A program made the translations under genes and the position numbers. A stretch of 8,437 nucleotides of DNA, from contig CALJKN010000069.1 in NCBI GenBank assembly GCA_937973585.1, positions 1-8,437 of the forward strand, given 5' to 3'. Under the pieces are notes generated by a model. The model was not told the DNA's origin. It saw nothing but the letters and a program-made list of their open reading frames with translations, and made no database searches. The stretch's first letter is position 1, and every line of letters begins with the position of its first letter. This DNA comes from an uncultured Helicobacteraceae bacterium. GTDB taxonomy: Bacteria; Campylobacterota; Campylobacteria; Campylobacterales; UBA6016. Below, piece after piece: positions 1 through 6,601 of the stretch.

Positions 1-770
1 CGCTAATGCGAAAGATAGAGGCGGTAGGCAAACAGCTAAAAGAGTGGGATGTTGAAATTTATAGGGGTATTTTAACAGGTTTTAACGAGGCGTTTGTCAT
101 AGACGGTGCGAAACGAGACGAATTGATAAAAAAAGACCCAAAATCAGCAGAAATCATAAAACCGATATTGAGGGGCAGGGATGTCCAAAAATACGCTACG
201 AATTATGCTGGATTGTGGCTCATAAATTCACACAATAATCCACCCGTAAACATCGATGAGTATCAGGCTCTCAAGGAGTATCTGGACGGTTTTTACGACA
301 AGCTAGAAAAAAGAGGTGACAGAGGCAAAACTCCTTACAACCTCAGAAACTGTGCCTATCTAGCTGACTTTGAAAAGCCGAAGATTGTGTGGGCAGAACT
401 ATCCGATGCGCAAAAATTTACTTATGATGATACCGGATTTTTTGCAGATAAAACTTTGTTTTTTATGCGTGGCGAAAACTTAAAATTTTTACTTGCAGTT
501 TTAAATTCAAAACTTGTATTTTGGTATTTTAATCAAATCGCCGCAACTTCCGGTGTCGGAACTACAATGTGGCAAAAAGCAAAACTAGAACTCCTGCCGA
601 TAGCCGTCCCAAAAGATGAAAAACCATTCATCGACCTAGTAGACAAAATCCTAGAAACCAAAAAAACAGGCGGCGACACGAGCGAGCTTGAGCGAGAGAT
701 AGATGTGATGGTGTATAAATTGTATAATCTTACACAAGAAGAGATAGACATCGTGGAAGGTATCAAGTGA
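1..770 (+). CDS. C-terminal part of a DNA adenine methyltransferase / type IIG-like restriction-modification enzyme (partial, left edge)
   Basis: The reading frame is open to the left edge (codons from base 3), so this is the end of a longer gene; the ATG at 6 is probably internal. The visible ~255 residues look like the TaqI-like C-terminal specificity domain found after the catalytic domain of Eco57I-like N6-adenine methylases. Counting from that Met, I see the GILTGFNEAFVID segment (21-33), the ILRGRDV turn (54-60), a repeated-aromatic core around 65-160, a GTTMWQKAKLELLPI segment typical of target-recognition domains, and a terminal helix with VYKLYNLTQEEIDIVEG. In this family the domain reads the DNA target while the upstream part (NPPY motif, and often a nuclease) methylates or cuts; neither is in the window. 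It overlaps the next gene by 4 nt (GTGA). It could instead be a BREX PglX-like methylase; the missing N-terminus would decide. The family call is fairly sure, the exact type is not. Confidence 0.8.
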   Translation, partial: LMRKIEAVGKQLKEWDVEIYRGILTGFNEAFVIDGAKRDELIKKDPKSAEIIKPILRGRDVQKYATNYAGLWLINSHNNPPVNIDEYQALKEYLDGFYDKLEKRGDRGKTPYNLRNCAYLADFEKPKIVWAELSDAQKFTYDDTGFFADKTLFFMRGENLKFLLAVLNSKLVFWYFNQIAATSGVGTTMWQKAKLELLPIAVPKDEKPFIDLVDKILETKKTGGDTSELEREIDVMVYKLYNLTQEEIDIVEGIK

Positions 771-1840
771 GAATAAACCATATAACTATCAAAAACTATA
801 AGTCTATAAAAGAGCTAAACGAGCTAGAACTCAAAAATCTCAACATACTCATAGGTGCAAACGGCGCAGGAAAATCAAACTTCATCTCTTTTTTTAAAAT
901 GCTCAATATGATAATCGAAAAGAGGCTAAGAGAATATACAAAAACTATCGGAGCAGATAATATTTTGTATTTTGGTAAAAAAAATTCAGAAGAAGCCTAT
1001 GGAAAAATAGATTTCGGCGTAAATAAATATAGTTTTACACTTAAAGCAACCGAAGACGATACATTATTTTTTGCTCGTGAGAGAACGCACTATGTATCTT
1101 GGAAATATGATAACGCCGAGAGAATAGCTATTATAGGCGAATCCAATGACGAGACTAAGCTGTTTGATTGCTCTACGGTTTGTGAGTATGTGAGAAACTC
1201 TTTGCTTTCTTGGAAGGTGTATCATTTCCACGATACTAGTTCAACCGCTGGTGTAAAAAAATACTGTAGCATAAGTGACAATAAGAAGCTTGCTCCAGAT
1301 GCCTCCAATCTCGCAGCATTTTTATATTTGCTAAAACAAAAATATCATGATAGTTTTTTTATGATTGAGGAAACCGTCAAGCTTATAGCGCCGTATTTTG
1401 ATAGATTTGTGCTTGAGCCGGATGCGCTAAACGAAGAAAGAATAAGGCTTGAGTGGATGGAGGTCGGTAGCGACAAGATGTTTAATGCAAACCACCTATC
1501 TGACGGTACACTCAGGATGATATGCCTGACTACGCTACTGCTTCAGCCAAATCCACCTGATACCATCATCATCGACGAGCCTGAACTCGGGCTTCATCCG
1601 TATGCGATTACCGTGCTGGCTTCATTGATGAAAAGCTTTGCGACTACCAAACAGCTAATCGTCTCTACTCAATCGGTAACACTCATAAATCACTTTGAAG
1701 CCGACGACATCATAGTGACGGATAAAAAAGACGGGGCGTCCGTACTCAGAAGGCTTGACGAGAGAGAGCTTGAGGCGTGGAAAGATGATTATTCGCTTGG
1801 TGAAATATGGGAGAAAAACATCATAGGCGGCAGACCGTGA
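767..1840 (+). CDS. AAA/ABC-type ATPase of the RecF/OLD-like group, probable defence ATPase
   Basis: A 357-residue protein that starts at GTG 767, inside the TGA of the preceding gene. It has the full set of ATP-binding signatures: an N-terminal strand with IKNYKSI, Walker A GANGAGKSN (30-38), an ABC-like signature LSDGT (244-248), Walker B IIIDEPELGLHP with D270/E271, and a switch segment STQS (300-303). The Walker A to signature gap of ~200 residues carries a lid/coiled insertion, as in SMC/RecF/OLD-like single-polypeptide ATPases. No nuclease domain follows; the next gene probably supplies it. ATPases of this shape drive or gate partner nucleases in OLD, Gabija and PARIS-like anti-phage systems. 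That role is an inference here from the R-M gene upstream and the DUF4276 gene downstream. It is cytoplasmic, with no signal or membrane segment. The ATPase call is firm; the partner role is likely but unproven. Confidence 0.85.
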   Translation: MRINHITIKNYKSIKELNELELKNLNILIGANGAGKSNFISFFKMLNMIIEKRLREYTKTIGADNILYFGKKNSEEAYGKIDFGVNKYSFTLKATEDDTLFFARERTHYVSWKYDNAERIAIIGESNDETKLFDCSTVCEYVRNSLLSWKVYHFHDTSSTAGVKKYCSISDNKKLAPDASNLAAFLYLLKQKYHDSFFMIEETVKLIAPYFDRFVLEPDALNEERIRLEWMEVGSDKMFNANHLSDGTLRMICLTTLLLQPNPPDTIIIDEPELGLHPYAITVLASLMKSFATTKQLIVSTQSVTLINHFEADDIIVTDKKDGASVLRRLDERELEAWKDDYSLGEIWEKNIIGGRP

Positions 1841-2457
1841 GGCTAGTGCATATATTGGTCGAAGGTCCTACAGAAGAAAAGTTTATCAAGGAGATATTGA
1901 CGCCGCATTTTTCACAAAGAGAGATATATCTAACTCCGATAAATTTGTGTGGCGTGTCAAAATACAGCATCGTAAAACGGGAAGTAAAAAATCTACTAAA
2001 AAATAGCGGGGTAGATTTGGTGAGCACTATGCTGGATTATTACGGCTTGCACAATGATTTTCCAGGCAAAGATTCGCTAAATCAGCAGTGGAGTTATTTG
2101 CAAAAAGTAGAGCACCTAGAAAAAGCGTTCAGCGACGATATTGACGATGCAAAATTTTTGCCGTATTTGCAGATGCATGAGTTTGAGGCGCTATTGTTTT
2201 GCGATTGCGTGCCTTTTGCGAGACTAACAAAACAATATATACAAATCCAAAAGATAGCTGACGGATTTGAGACTCCTGAAGAGATAAACGACTCCGCACA
2301 AACAGCTCCGTCAAAACGCATAGTTGGCTTGATGTCAAATTACAATAAACCTCTGCATGGTGCAGTAATAGCAAAAGATATAGGGCTTTCTAAGATGAGA
2401 GAGAAGTGTGAGCATTTTGACGGTTGGATAAAATCGCTAGAAAGGTGGTCACCCTAA
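1837..2457 (+). CDS. DUF4276 family protein, putative TOPRIM-like effector partner of the ATPase
   Basis: I chose the GTG at 1837 rather than the ATG at 1807. It overlaps the ATPase stop as GTGA, exactly like the junction at 767, and the protein then begins MRLVHILVEGPTEE, the usual beginning of this family; the ten extra residues from 1807 are charged and look like overlap artefact. This gives 206 residues. Conserved acidic positions are E9 (LVEGPTEE), D67 in TMLDYYGL (64-70), and E115/E117 in MHEFEALLF (113-121). Their spacing recalls TOPRIM metal-binding acids (an early Glu, then later Asp/Glu clusters), and DUF4276 proteins commonly sit beside an AAA ATPase gene. Nuclease activity is inferred, not seen. 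The C-terminus (RWSP, stop) is encoded inside the 3' end of the opposite-strand tRNA-Glu gene, a 12-nt overlap, which suggests the natural C-terminus may have been altered by insertion there. Confidence 0.78.
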   Translation: MRLVHILVEGPTEEKFIKEILTPHFSQREIYLTPINLCGVSKYSIVKREVKNLLKNSGVDLVSTMLDYYGLHNDFPGKDSLNQQWSYLQKVEHLEKAFSDDIDDAKFLPYLQMHEFEALLFCDCVPFARLTKQYIQIQKIADGFETPEEINDSAQTAPSKRIVGLMSNYNKPLHGAVIAKDIGLSKMREKCEHFDGWIKSLERWSP

Positions 2458-2521
2458 GGGGATTTGAACCCCTGTCACCGCCGTGAAAGGGCGGTGTCCT
2501 AGGCCTCTAGACGATAGGGTG
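2446..2521 (-). tRNA. tRNA-Glu (anticodon TTC)
   Basis: A complete cloverleaf on the minus strand including an encoded CCA (2446-2448). The acceptor stem is CACCCTA/TAGGGTG with discriminator A, the D arm GTCTAGAGGCCTAGGAC, the anticodon stem CCGCC/GGCGG with loop CTTTCAC (anticodon TTC at 2485-2487), a 4-nt variable region, and the T arm AGGGG-TTCAAAT-CCCCT. The body matches the E. coli tRNA-Glu layout closely. The acceptor end differs: pair 1-72 is C-G and 2-71 is A-T, where E. coli has G-C and T-A, and the flanking bases extend the pairing (leader GT against A73 and C74). It is second in a tRNA-Lys/tRNA-Glu transcript, 6 nt after tRNA-Lys. Its 3' end overlaps the 3' end of the convergent DUF4276 gene by 12 nt. 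Confidence 0.96.
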
Positions 2522-2527
2522 ACTAGG

Positions 2528-2603
2528 TGGTGACCCGTGTTGGACTCGAACCAACGGCCCTATCCTTAAAAGGGATATGCTCTACCAACTGAGCTAACGG
2601 GTC
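2528..2603 (-). tRNA. tRNA-Lys (anticodon TTT)
   Basis: A complete 76-nt cloverleaf on the minus strand with encoded CCA (2528-2530). It has the acceptor GACCCGT/ACGGGTC with discriminator A, the D arm GCTCAGTTGGTAGAGC, the anticodon stem TATCC/GGATA with loop CTTTTAA (anticodon TTT at 2568-2570), and the T arm GTTGG-TTCGAGT-CCAAC. It closely resembles bacterial tRNA-Lys. It is the promoter-proximal member of a two-tRNA unit with tRNA-Glu. Confidence 0.97.
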
Positions 2604-2612
2604 TTTCTCTTT

Positions 2613-2630
2613 TTGAGGTGTTTCACTCAA
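2613..2630 (-). other. Short stem-loop in the tRNA leader
   Basis: The minus strand reads TTGAGTG-AAA-CACCTCAA, a 7-bp stem with one bulged C and a 3-nt loop, placed between the predicted start site and tRNA-Lys. It is not followed by a T run long enough for a terminator, so it may be a leader structure for RNase processing. It is short and could be chance. Confidence 0.35.
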
Positions 2631-2641
2631 AATGAGCCGGA

Positions 2642-2670
2642 ATTATATACGAAAAATTTAACCTTGTCAA
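2642..2670 (-). promoter_or_regulatory. Consensus sigma-70 promoter for the tRNA-Lys/tRNA-Glu unit
   Basis: On the minus strand there is TTGACA (2665-2670), a 17-nt spacer, and TATAAT (2642-2647): both hexamers match consensus with optimal spacing. The start site would be near 2635, about 30 nt before tRNA-Lys. The -35 box overlaps the TGA stop codon of the cinA-like gene, so the tRNAs have their own strong promoter and do not depend on cinA transcription. The match is seen directly; activity is inferred. Confidence 0.85.
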
Positions 2671-3764
2671 GAGCTTTTTTGAAAATATTTAAAAAATTCA
2701 CATAAATTTTTTAGCGCAAAGTCTGCGGATGCCGATTGTATAAGGGTTCTATCGCCATAAAACTGTTTTTTAAATATTTTGGACTCACCGTCTTTATGTC
2801 TCACTCCGGCGTATACAGTCCCTACAGGTTTATCTTTTGTTCCGCCGTCCGGCCCTGCAATTCCGCTGATTGCTATCGCAAAATCGGCTCCCGATACTTT
2901 GAGTACCCCTTCTAGCATTCCGGATACCGTCTCTTCGCTTACCGCTCCGTATTCGTCTATTTTGTCCTCTTCGACACCGAGCCATAATGTTTTTGCGTCG
3001 TTTGAGTATGTTGCGACTGAGCCGAACAGCATTTGACTGGCTCCCGGTACCGATGTTATTTTGTAGCTTGTCAGTCCGCCGGTACAGCTCTCTGCGATAG
3101 CCAGTTTGTATTTTGAAGCACCGAATACGTCTACTATATACTCTTGCAATGAGTCGGCTACTATGACTTTGCCGCTAAAGAGCTTTGATATGCTGGCAAA
3201 AAAGCTATCTATCTTGCCGTATTTTCTCTCCTCCGCCGTAATCTCTACAAAACCGGCTTGATTTTTATATACGTTTAGCCCTATATCGCAAGCTTTTGCA
3301 ATCGGCGTAGCGAGGACCCTAATGCCGTTTTCGTCTTCGTCTAATACAAACGCCCTTTGGCTTTTTAACTGCTCTTCTAGCAAAATCTCCGGTATCACCT
3401 CATCCGTATCAACTCTTAATACGTTTACCGTTTTGTTTTTTATCTCAACCAGATAGCTGTTTGGAGCTACGGTTTTTGCTTTTGAGGGGACCAGTAGATT
3501 ATCTTTTACGACTACCTGATCTTGCATGTGTGTCGATAACATCTTTGCCATCAAAGGAAAAGTTGTTTTTGAGGCGGCTATAATGATATTTTCCGCTTTT
3601 TTAATATATGATTCAAATTCGACCAAAATATTTGGATTATTCTCTTTCAAAAAAACCGTTGCGTCTAATTTTGTGATTTTTTTTAGAATCTGCCGCTCCA
3701 GATAGTCTAAAAAATCTTTTGAATATCTGAGCTTGTCACCCACGATAAAAAGTATGTTCTGCAC
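2667..3764 (-). CDS. cinA: CinA family protein with C-terminal nicotinamide-nucleotide amidohydrolase domain
   Basis: A 365-residue protein starting at GTG 3764, with AGGGGG at 3773-3778 as ribosome binding site 8 nt upstream. The C-terminal domain (~205-360) is a clear CinA/PncC domain: LAIAESCTGG (221-230, with the presumed catalytic Ser226), VPGAS (239-243), VATYSNDAKTLWLGV (250-264), and ISGIAGPDGGTKDKPVGTVYAG (299-320). In this family it deamidates NMN to nicotinic acid mononucleotide, a pyridine-nucleotide salvage or damage-clearing step in the cytoplasm. The N-terminal ~200 residues are in the place of the MoCF-like pyrophosphatase domain of full-length CinA, but they are shorter and I see no clear GGLGPTxDD motif, only a weak analogue near AASKTTFPLMAKML (63-76). 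This half may be degenerate or repurposed. The gene is divergent from ileS, and its stop overlaps the tRNA promoter. Confidence 0.9.
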   Translation of the reverse strand: MQNILFIVGDKLRYSKDFLDYLERQILKKITKLDATVFLKENNPNILVEFESYIKKAENIIIAASKTTFPLMAKMLSTHMQDQVVVKDNLLVPSKAKTVAPNSYLVEIKNKTVNVLRVDTDEVIPEILLEEQLKSQRAFVLDEDENGIRVLATPIAKACDIGLNVYKNQAGFVEITAEERKYGKIDSFFASISKLFSGKVIVADSLQEYIVDVFGASKYKLAIAESCTGGLTSYKITSVPGASQMLFGSVATYSNDAKTLWLGVEEDKIDEYGAVSEETVSGMLEGVLKVSGADFAIAISGIAGPDGGTKDKPVGTVYAGVRHKDGESKIFKKQFYGDRTLIQSASADFALKNLCEFFKYFQKSS

Positions 3765-3791
3765 TAATGAAACCCCCTATACGAAATAACT

Positions 3792-3826
3792 GTTTTAACG
3801 CTTTTTTACCTACGGTTTTGTAAACT
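3792..3826 (+). promoter_or_regulatory. Possible promoter region for ileS
   Basis: On the plus strand T tracts recur roughly every 10-14 nt (near 3793, 3802, 3816) before a weak -10-like TAAACT (3821-3826), with no recognisable -35. Campylobacterota sigma-70 promoters often have periodic T tracts in place of a -35 box, so this fits, but the evidence is weak. It overlaps the candidate cinA promoter, so the two would compete. Confidence 0.25.
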
Positions 3827-3831
3827 GTCAA
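3803..3831 (-). promoter_or_regulatory. Candidate promoter for the cinA-like gene
   Basis: The minus strand carries TTGACA (3826-3831), a 17-nt spacer and TAAAAA (3803-3808), a perfect -35 with a 4/6 -10 box. This would give a leader of about 30 nt before the GTG start at 3764. It lies in the 98-bp gap between the divergent genes cinA and ileS, which must hold promoters for both. Confidence 0.45.
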
Positions 3832-3862
3832 AAATCTCTTTTTAAAATCTTCCGGAGAACAA

Positions 3863-6601
3863 ATGGACTATAAAGACACCCTTCTTTTACCTGCTACAGA
3901 CTTCCCTATGAGGGCCAATCTGCCTCAAAATGAGCCTAAAAGATACCAAAAATGGGAAAATGAAAACGTATATTCTAAACTAACAAGACAAAAAAAAGCG
4001 GATTTTACGTTGCACGACGGCCCTCCGTATGCAAACGGACATCTGCACATCGGCCACGCTCTCAATAAAACGTTAAAAGATATTATCGTAAAACACAATT
4101 TTTTCAAAGGGCTATCCGTTAGATTCACCCCTGGGTGGGATTGTCACGGCTTGCCGATAGAGCAGGAGATAGAAAAAGCTCTAGGCAAAGAGAAAAAAGA
4201 CTCGCTAAAAAAAGAGGACGTGAGAGAGCATTGCAGAGACCACGCCAGAAAATTCGTCTCTATACAAAAGGATGAATTCAAAAAAATGGGGGTTCAGGCC
4301 GATTGGGCAAAACCTTACGTTACTATGGATTTTAAGTTTGAGGCCAATATTTATAGGTCTTTATGTGAAGTTGCAAAGGCTGGACTACTCGTCGAGAGGA
4401 GCAAACCTGTATATTGGAGCTGGGCGGCAAAAACAGCCCTTGCCGAGGCCGAGGTAGAGTATAAAGACAAAGAGGATTATTCGATATTTGTGGCGTTCGG
4501 GCTTGGAGCGGAGGCATTAGCGGCGATAGGCGAAGAGAGGGCGGCGGTAGTTATATGGACTACAACCCCATGGACGCTTCCGGCAAACGTCGGTATCTCT
4601 TTGAACCCCGATGAAAACTATGCCCTTACGACGGATGGATATATAGTAGCCGAGGCATTGTATGAAAAGTGCAAAGCCGGCGGCCTTTTTGCAGGGGAGA
4701 TAAAAAAGAGCTTCCCGTCCAAAACATTGGAAAATCTAAACGCAATCAATCCTCTCAACGGAAGAATATCCACTATAGTACTTGGCTCTCACGTAGCGGT
4801 TGAGGACGGCACCGGATGCGTCCACACGGCTCCGGGGCACGGCGAGGATGACTACAGGGTCGGGCTAAAATACAATCTTGACGTGATAATGCCGGTAGAC
4901 GAAGAGGGCAAATACGACGAAACGGTTGTAAAACTGGGGTTAATCCCAAATCCTACAGAATTTGTCGGTATGCATATCTTCAAAGCAAACGATATGATAG
5001 TTGAGATGTTGGGCGCTTCGGCTCTTAAAGTCTCAAAATTCGTCCACTCCTATCCACATTGTTGGAGAACGCACAAGCCGGTAATCTATAGGGCGACAAA
5101 ACAATGGTTTATCGCCATGGATGAAAAACTAAAAGATGACGAGAGGACGCTAAGAGAGATAGCCCTCTCGGAGATAGAGAAAATAGAGTTTTATCCGGCC
5201 ACCGGAAAAAATAGACTCAAAAGTATGATAGAAAACCGTCCCGACTGGTGTATCTCCAGACAAAGAGACTGGGGGGTTCCGATAGCGTTTTTAAGGGATA
5301 AGAGAACCGATGAGGTTTTGCTTGATGAGAGAGCACTCTCTATAGCGGCCGAAATTTTTGACGAAGAGGGGGCTGATGCTTGGTATAGCAGGGATGTTGT
5401 CGATTTTCTCCCTTATAGTATGAAAACGGATGCCGAGCATTTTGAAAAAGTAACCGATATACTAGATGTTTGGTTTGATAGCGGCTCCACCTTTTTTGCG
5501 GTTCTAAAAAGCGGCGTATACGATGCGGGAGAGTATCCGGCGGATGTATATCTGGAGGGGAGTGATCAGCATAGAGGTTGGTTTCAGAGTTCGCTACTGC
5601 TCTCGTGCGCCGTTAACAGATGCGCCCCGTACAAAAGCGTCGTAACACATGGCTTTACGGTTGATGCCGGTGGACGAAAAATGTCCAAATCGCTAGGTAA
5701 CGTAGTTGCTCCGGAGGCTATACTAAAAGAGTACGGAAGCGAGATTATGAGGCTATGGGTTGCGATGAGCGACTTTACCGATGACATCAAAATATCTACA
5801 GAGATACTAAAACAGATTTCAGAGCAATACAGAAAACTCAGAAACTCTTTTAGATTTTTGCTTGCAAACATATATGACCTGACATCTTTGGCTCCGGTAT
5901 CGTCTCTGGGTGTGCTGGATAGATGGATACTCTCCGAGGCAAAAGCGGTTTTTGCCGAAGTGGAGAGAGAGTTTGACTCATACGAGTATGCCAGAGGTAT
6001 GAGTAGGCTAAACGCCTTTGTGGTCAGCAGGCTCTCTAATGTATATATGGATGTTTGCAAAGATACGCTCTATTGCGACGGCAAAGAGGATACTACGAGG
6101 CGTGGGGCTCAAACGGCAATGGCCTATATTCTCCGCTCCCTTTTGACCCTTGTTGCTCCGATACTCACATATACTGCCGATGAGGTGGTAGAGTTTATGC
6201 CGGAGTTTTTAAAAGAGGGTAAAACAACCGTATTTGAGTTTGAGAGATTTGAATTGCCGGATACCCAGAGTGATTTTGATGCCGCAAAATTTATGGAGGT
6301 TAGAAACGGCTTTTTTGAGGTTGTGGATGAACTTAAAAAAGAGGGGAACCTAAAAAGTACGTTGGAGTTGACCCTTGCGACCGATAGCGGACTTTTTGAT
6401 TCTGTCTCAAAAAAAGAGATGGAAGATTTGTTTTTGGTTAGCGATGTTGTCGGTGGAGGCGAAGCGCTAAGGGAGTTTGAGGCGGCGGGTATGAAGTTTA
6501 CCGTTTCAAAATCGCTAAAACACAAATGTCCAAGATGCTGGAGACATGTTAGTAACGCCGAATCAGAGCCGTGTGAGCGGTGTGCAAAGGTTGTTTCGTG
6601 A
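3863..6601 (+). CDS. ileS: Isoleucyl-tRNA synthetase
   Basis: A 912-residue cytoplasmic class I synthetase that charges tRNA-Ile with isoleucine. The ATG at 3863 has GGAG (3854-3857) at good spacing. I see PPYANGHLHIGH with HIGH at 62-65; the CP1 editing domain with TTTPWTLPANVG (233 on) and DGTGCVHTAPGHGEDD (315-330), where D329 is the expected editing aspartate; DVWFDSGST and GSDQHRGWFQSSLL in the synthetic core; and KMSKS at 606-610. The C-terminus ends in a CPRCW...CERC zinc motif (C889, C892, C904, C907), as in bacterial IleS with a zinc-binding tail. The length is slightly under the ~930-940 of E. coli and nothing appears broken. The stop overlaps the next small ORF as GTGA. It heads a co-directional unit with the small ORF, gatA and possibly guaB. 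Confidence 0.99.
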   Translation: MDYKDTLLLPATDFPMRANLPQNEPKRYQKWENENVYSKLTRQKKADFTLHDGPPYANGHLHIGHALNKTLKDIIVKHNFFKGLSVRFTPGWDCHGLPIEQEIEKALGKEKKDSLKKEDVREHCRDHARKFVSIQKDEFKKMGVQADWAKPYVTMDFKFEANIYRSLCEVAKAGLLVERSKPVYWSWAAKTALAEAEVEYKDKEDYSIFVAFGLGAEALAAIGEERAAVVIWTTTPWTLPANVGISLNPDENYALTTDGYIVAEALYEKCKAGGLFAGEIKKSFPSKTLENLNAINPLNGRISTIVLGSHVAVEDGTGCVHTAPGHGEDDYRVGLKYNLDVIMPVDEEGKYDETVVKLGLIPNPTEFVGMHIFKANDMIVEMLGASALKVSKFVHSYPHCWRTHKPVIYRATKQWFIAMDEKLKDDERTLREIALSEIEKIEFYPATGKNRLKSMIENRPDWCISRQRDWGVPIAFLRDKRTDEVLLDERALSIAAEIFDEEGADAWYSRDVVDFLPYSMKTDAEHFEKVTDILDVWFDSGSTFFAVLKSGVYDAGEYPADVYLEGSDQHRGWFQSSLLLSCAVNRCAPYKSVVTHGFTVDAGGRKMSKSLGNVVAPEAILKEYGSEIMRLWVAMSDFTDDIKISTEILKQISEQYRKLRNSFRFLLANIYDLTSLAPVSSLGVLDRWILSEAKAVFAEVEREFDSYEYARGMSRLNAFVVSRLSNVYMDVCKDTLYCDGKEDTTRRGAQTAMAYILRSLLTLVAPILTYTADEVVEFMPEFLKEGKTTVFEFERFELPDTQSDFDAAKFMEVRNGFFEVVDELKKEGNLKSTLELTLATDSGLFDSVSKKEMEDLFLVSDVVGGGEALREFEAAGMKFTVSKSLKHKCPRCWRHVSNAESEPCERCAKVVS

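Noticed and set aside
1807..1836. ATG at 1807 as start of the DUF4276 gene
   Set aside because: It would overlap the ATPase by 34 nt and add a charged segment not expected in the family; GTG 1837 gives the GTGA junction and a canonical N-terminus.
2386..2444. Inverted repeat CTTTCTA / TAGAAAG after tRNA-Glu as a terminator
   Set aside because: Loop of about 45 nt and no T run on the relevant strand; most likely chance inside coding sequence.
5584..6060. 158-codon open frame on the minus strand
   Set aside because: It lies wholly inside ileS, whose protein is intact and conserved there; the antisense peptide is Ser/Leu-rich shadow sequence with no recognisable motif.
6124..6525. 133-codon open frame on the minus strand
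   Set aside because: It is antisense to the ileS 3' part; the Ser/Asn-rich peptide is the expected mirror of Glu/Lys/Val codons.
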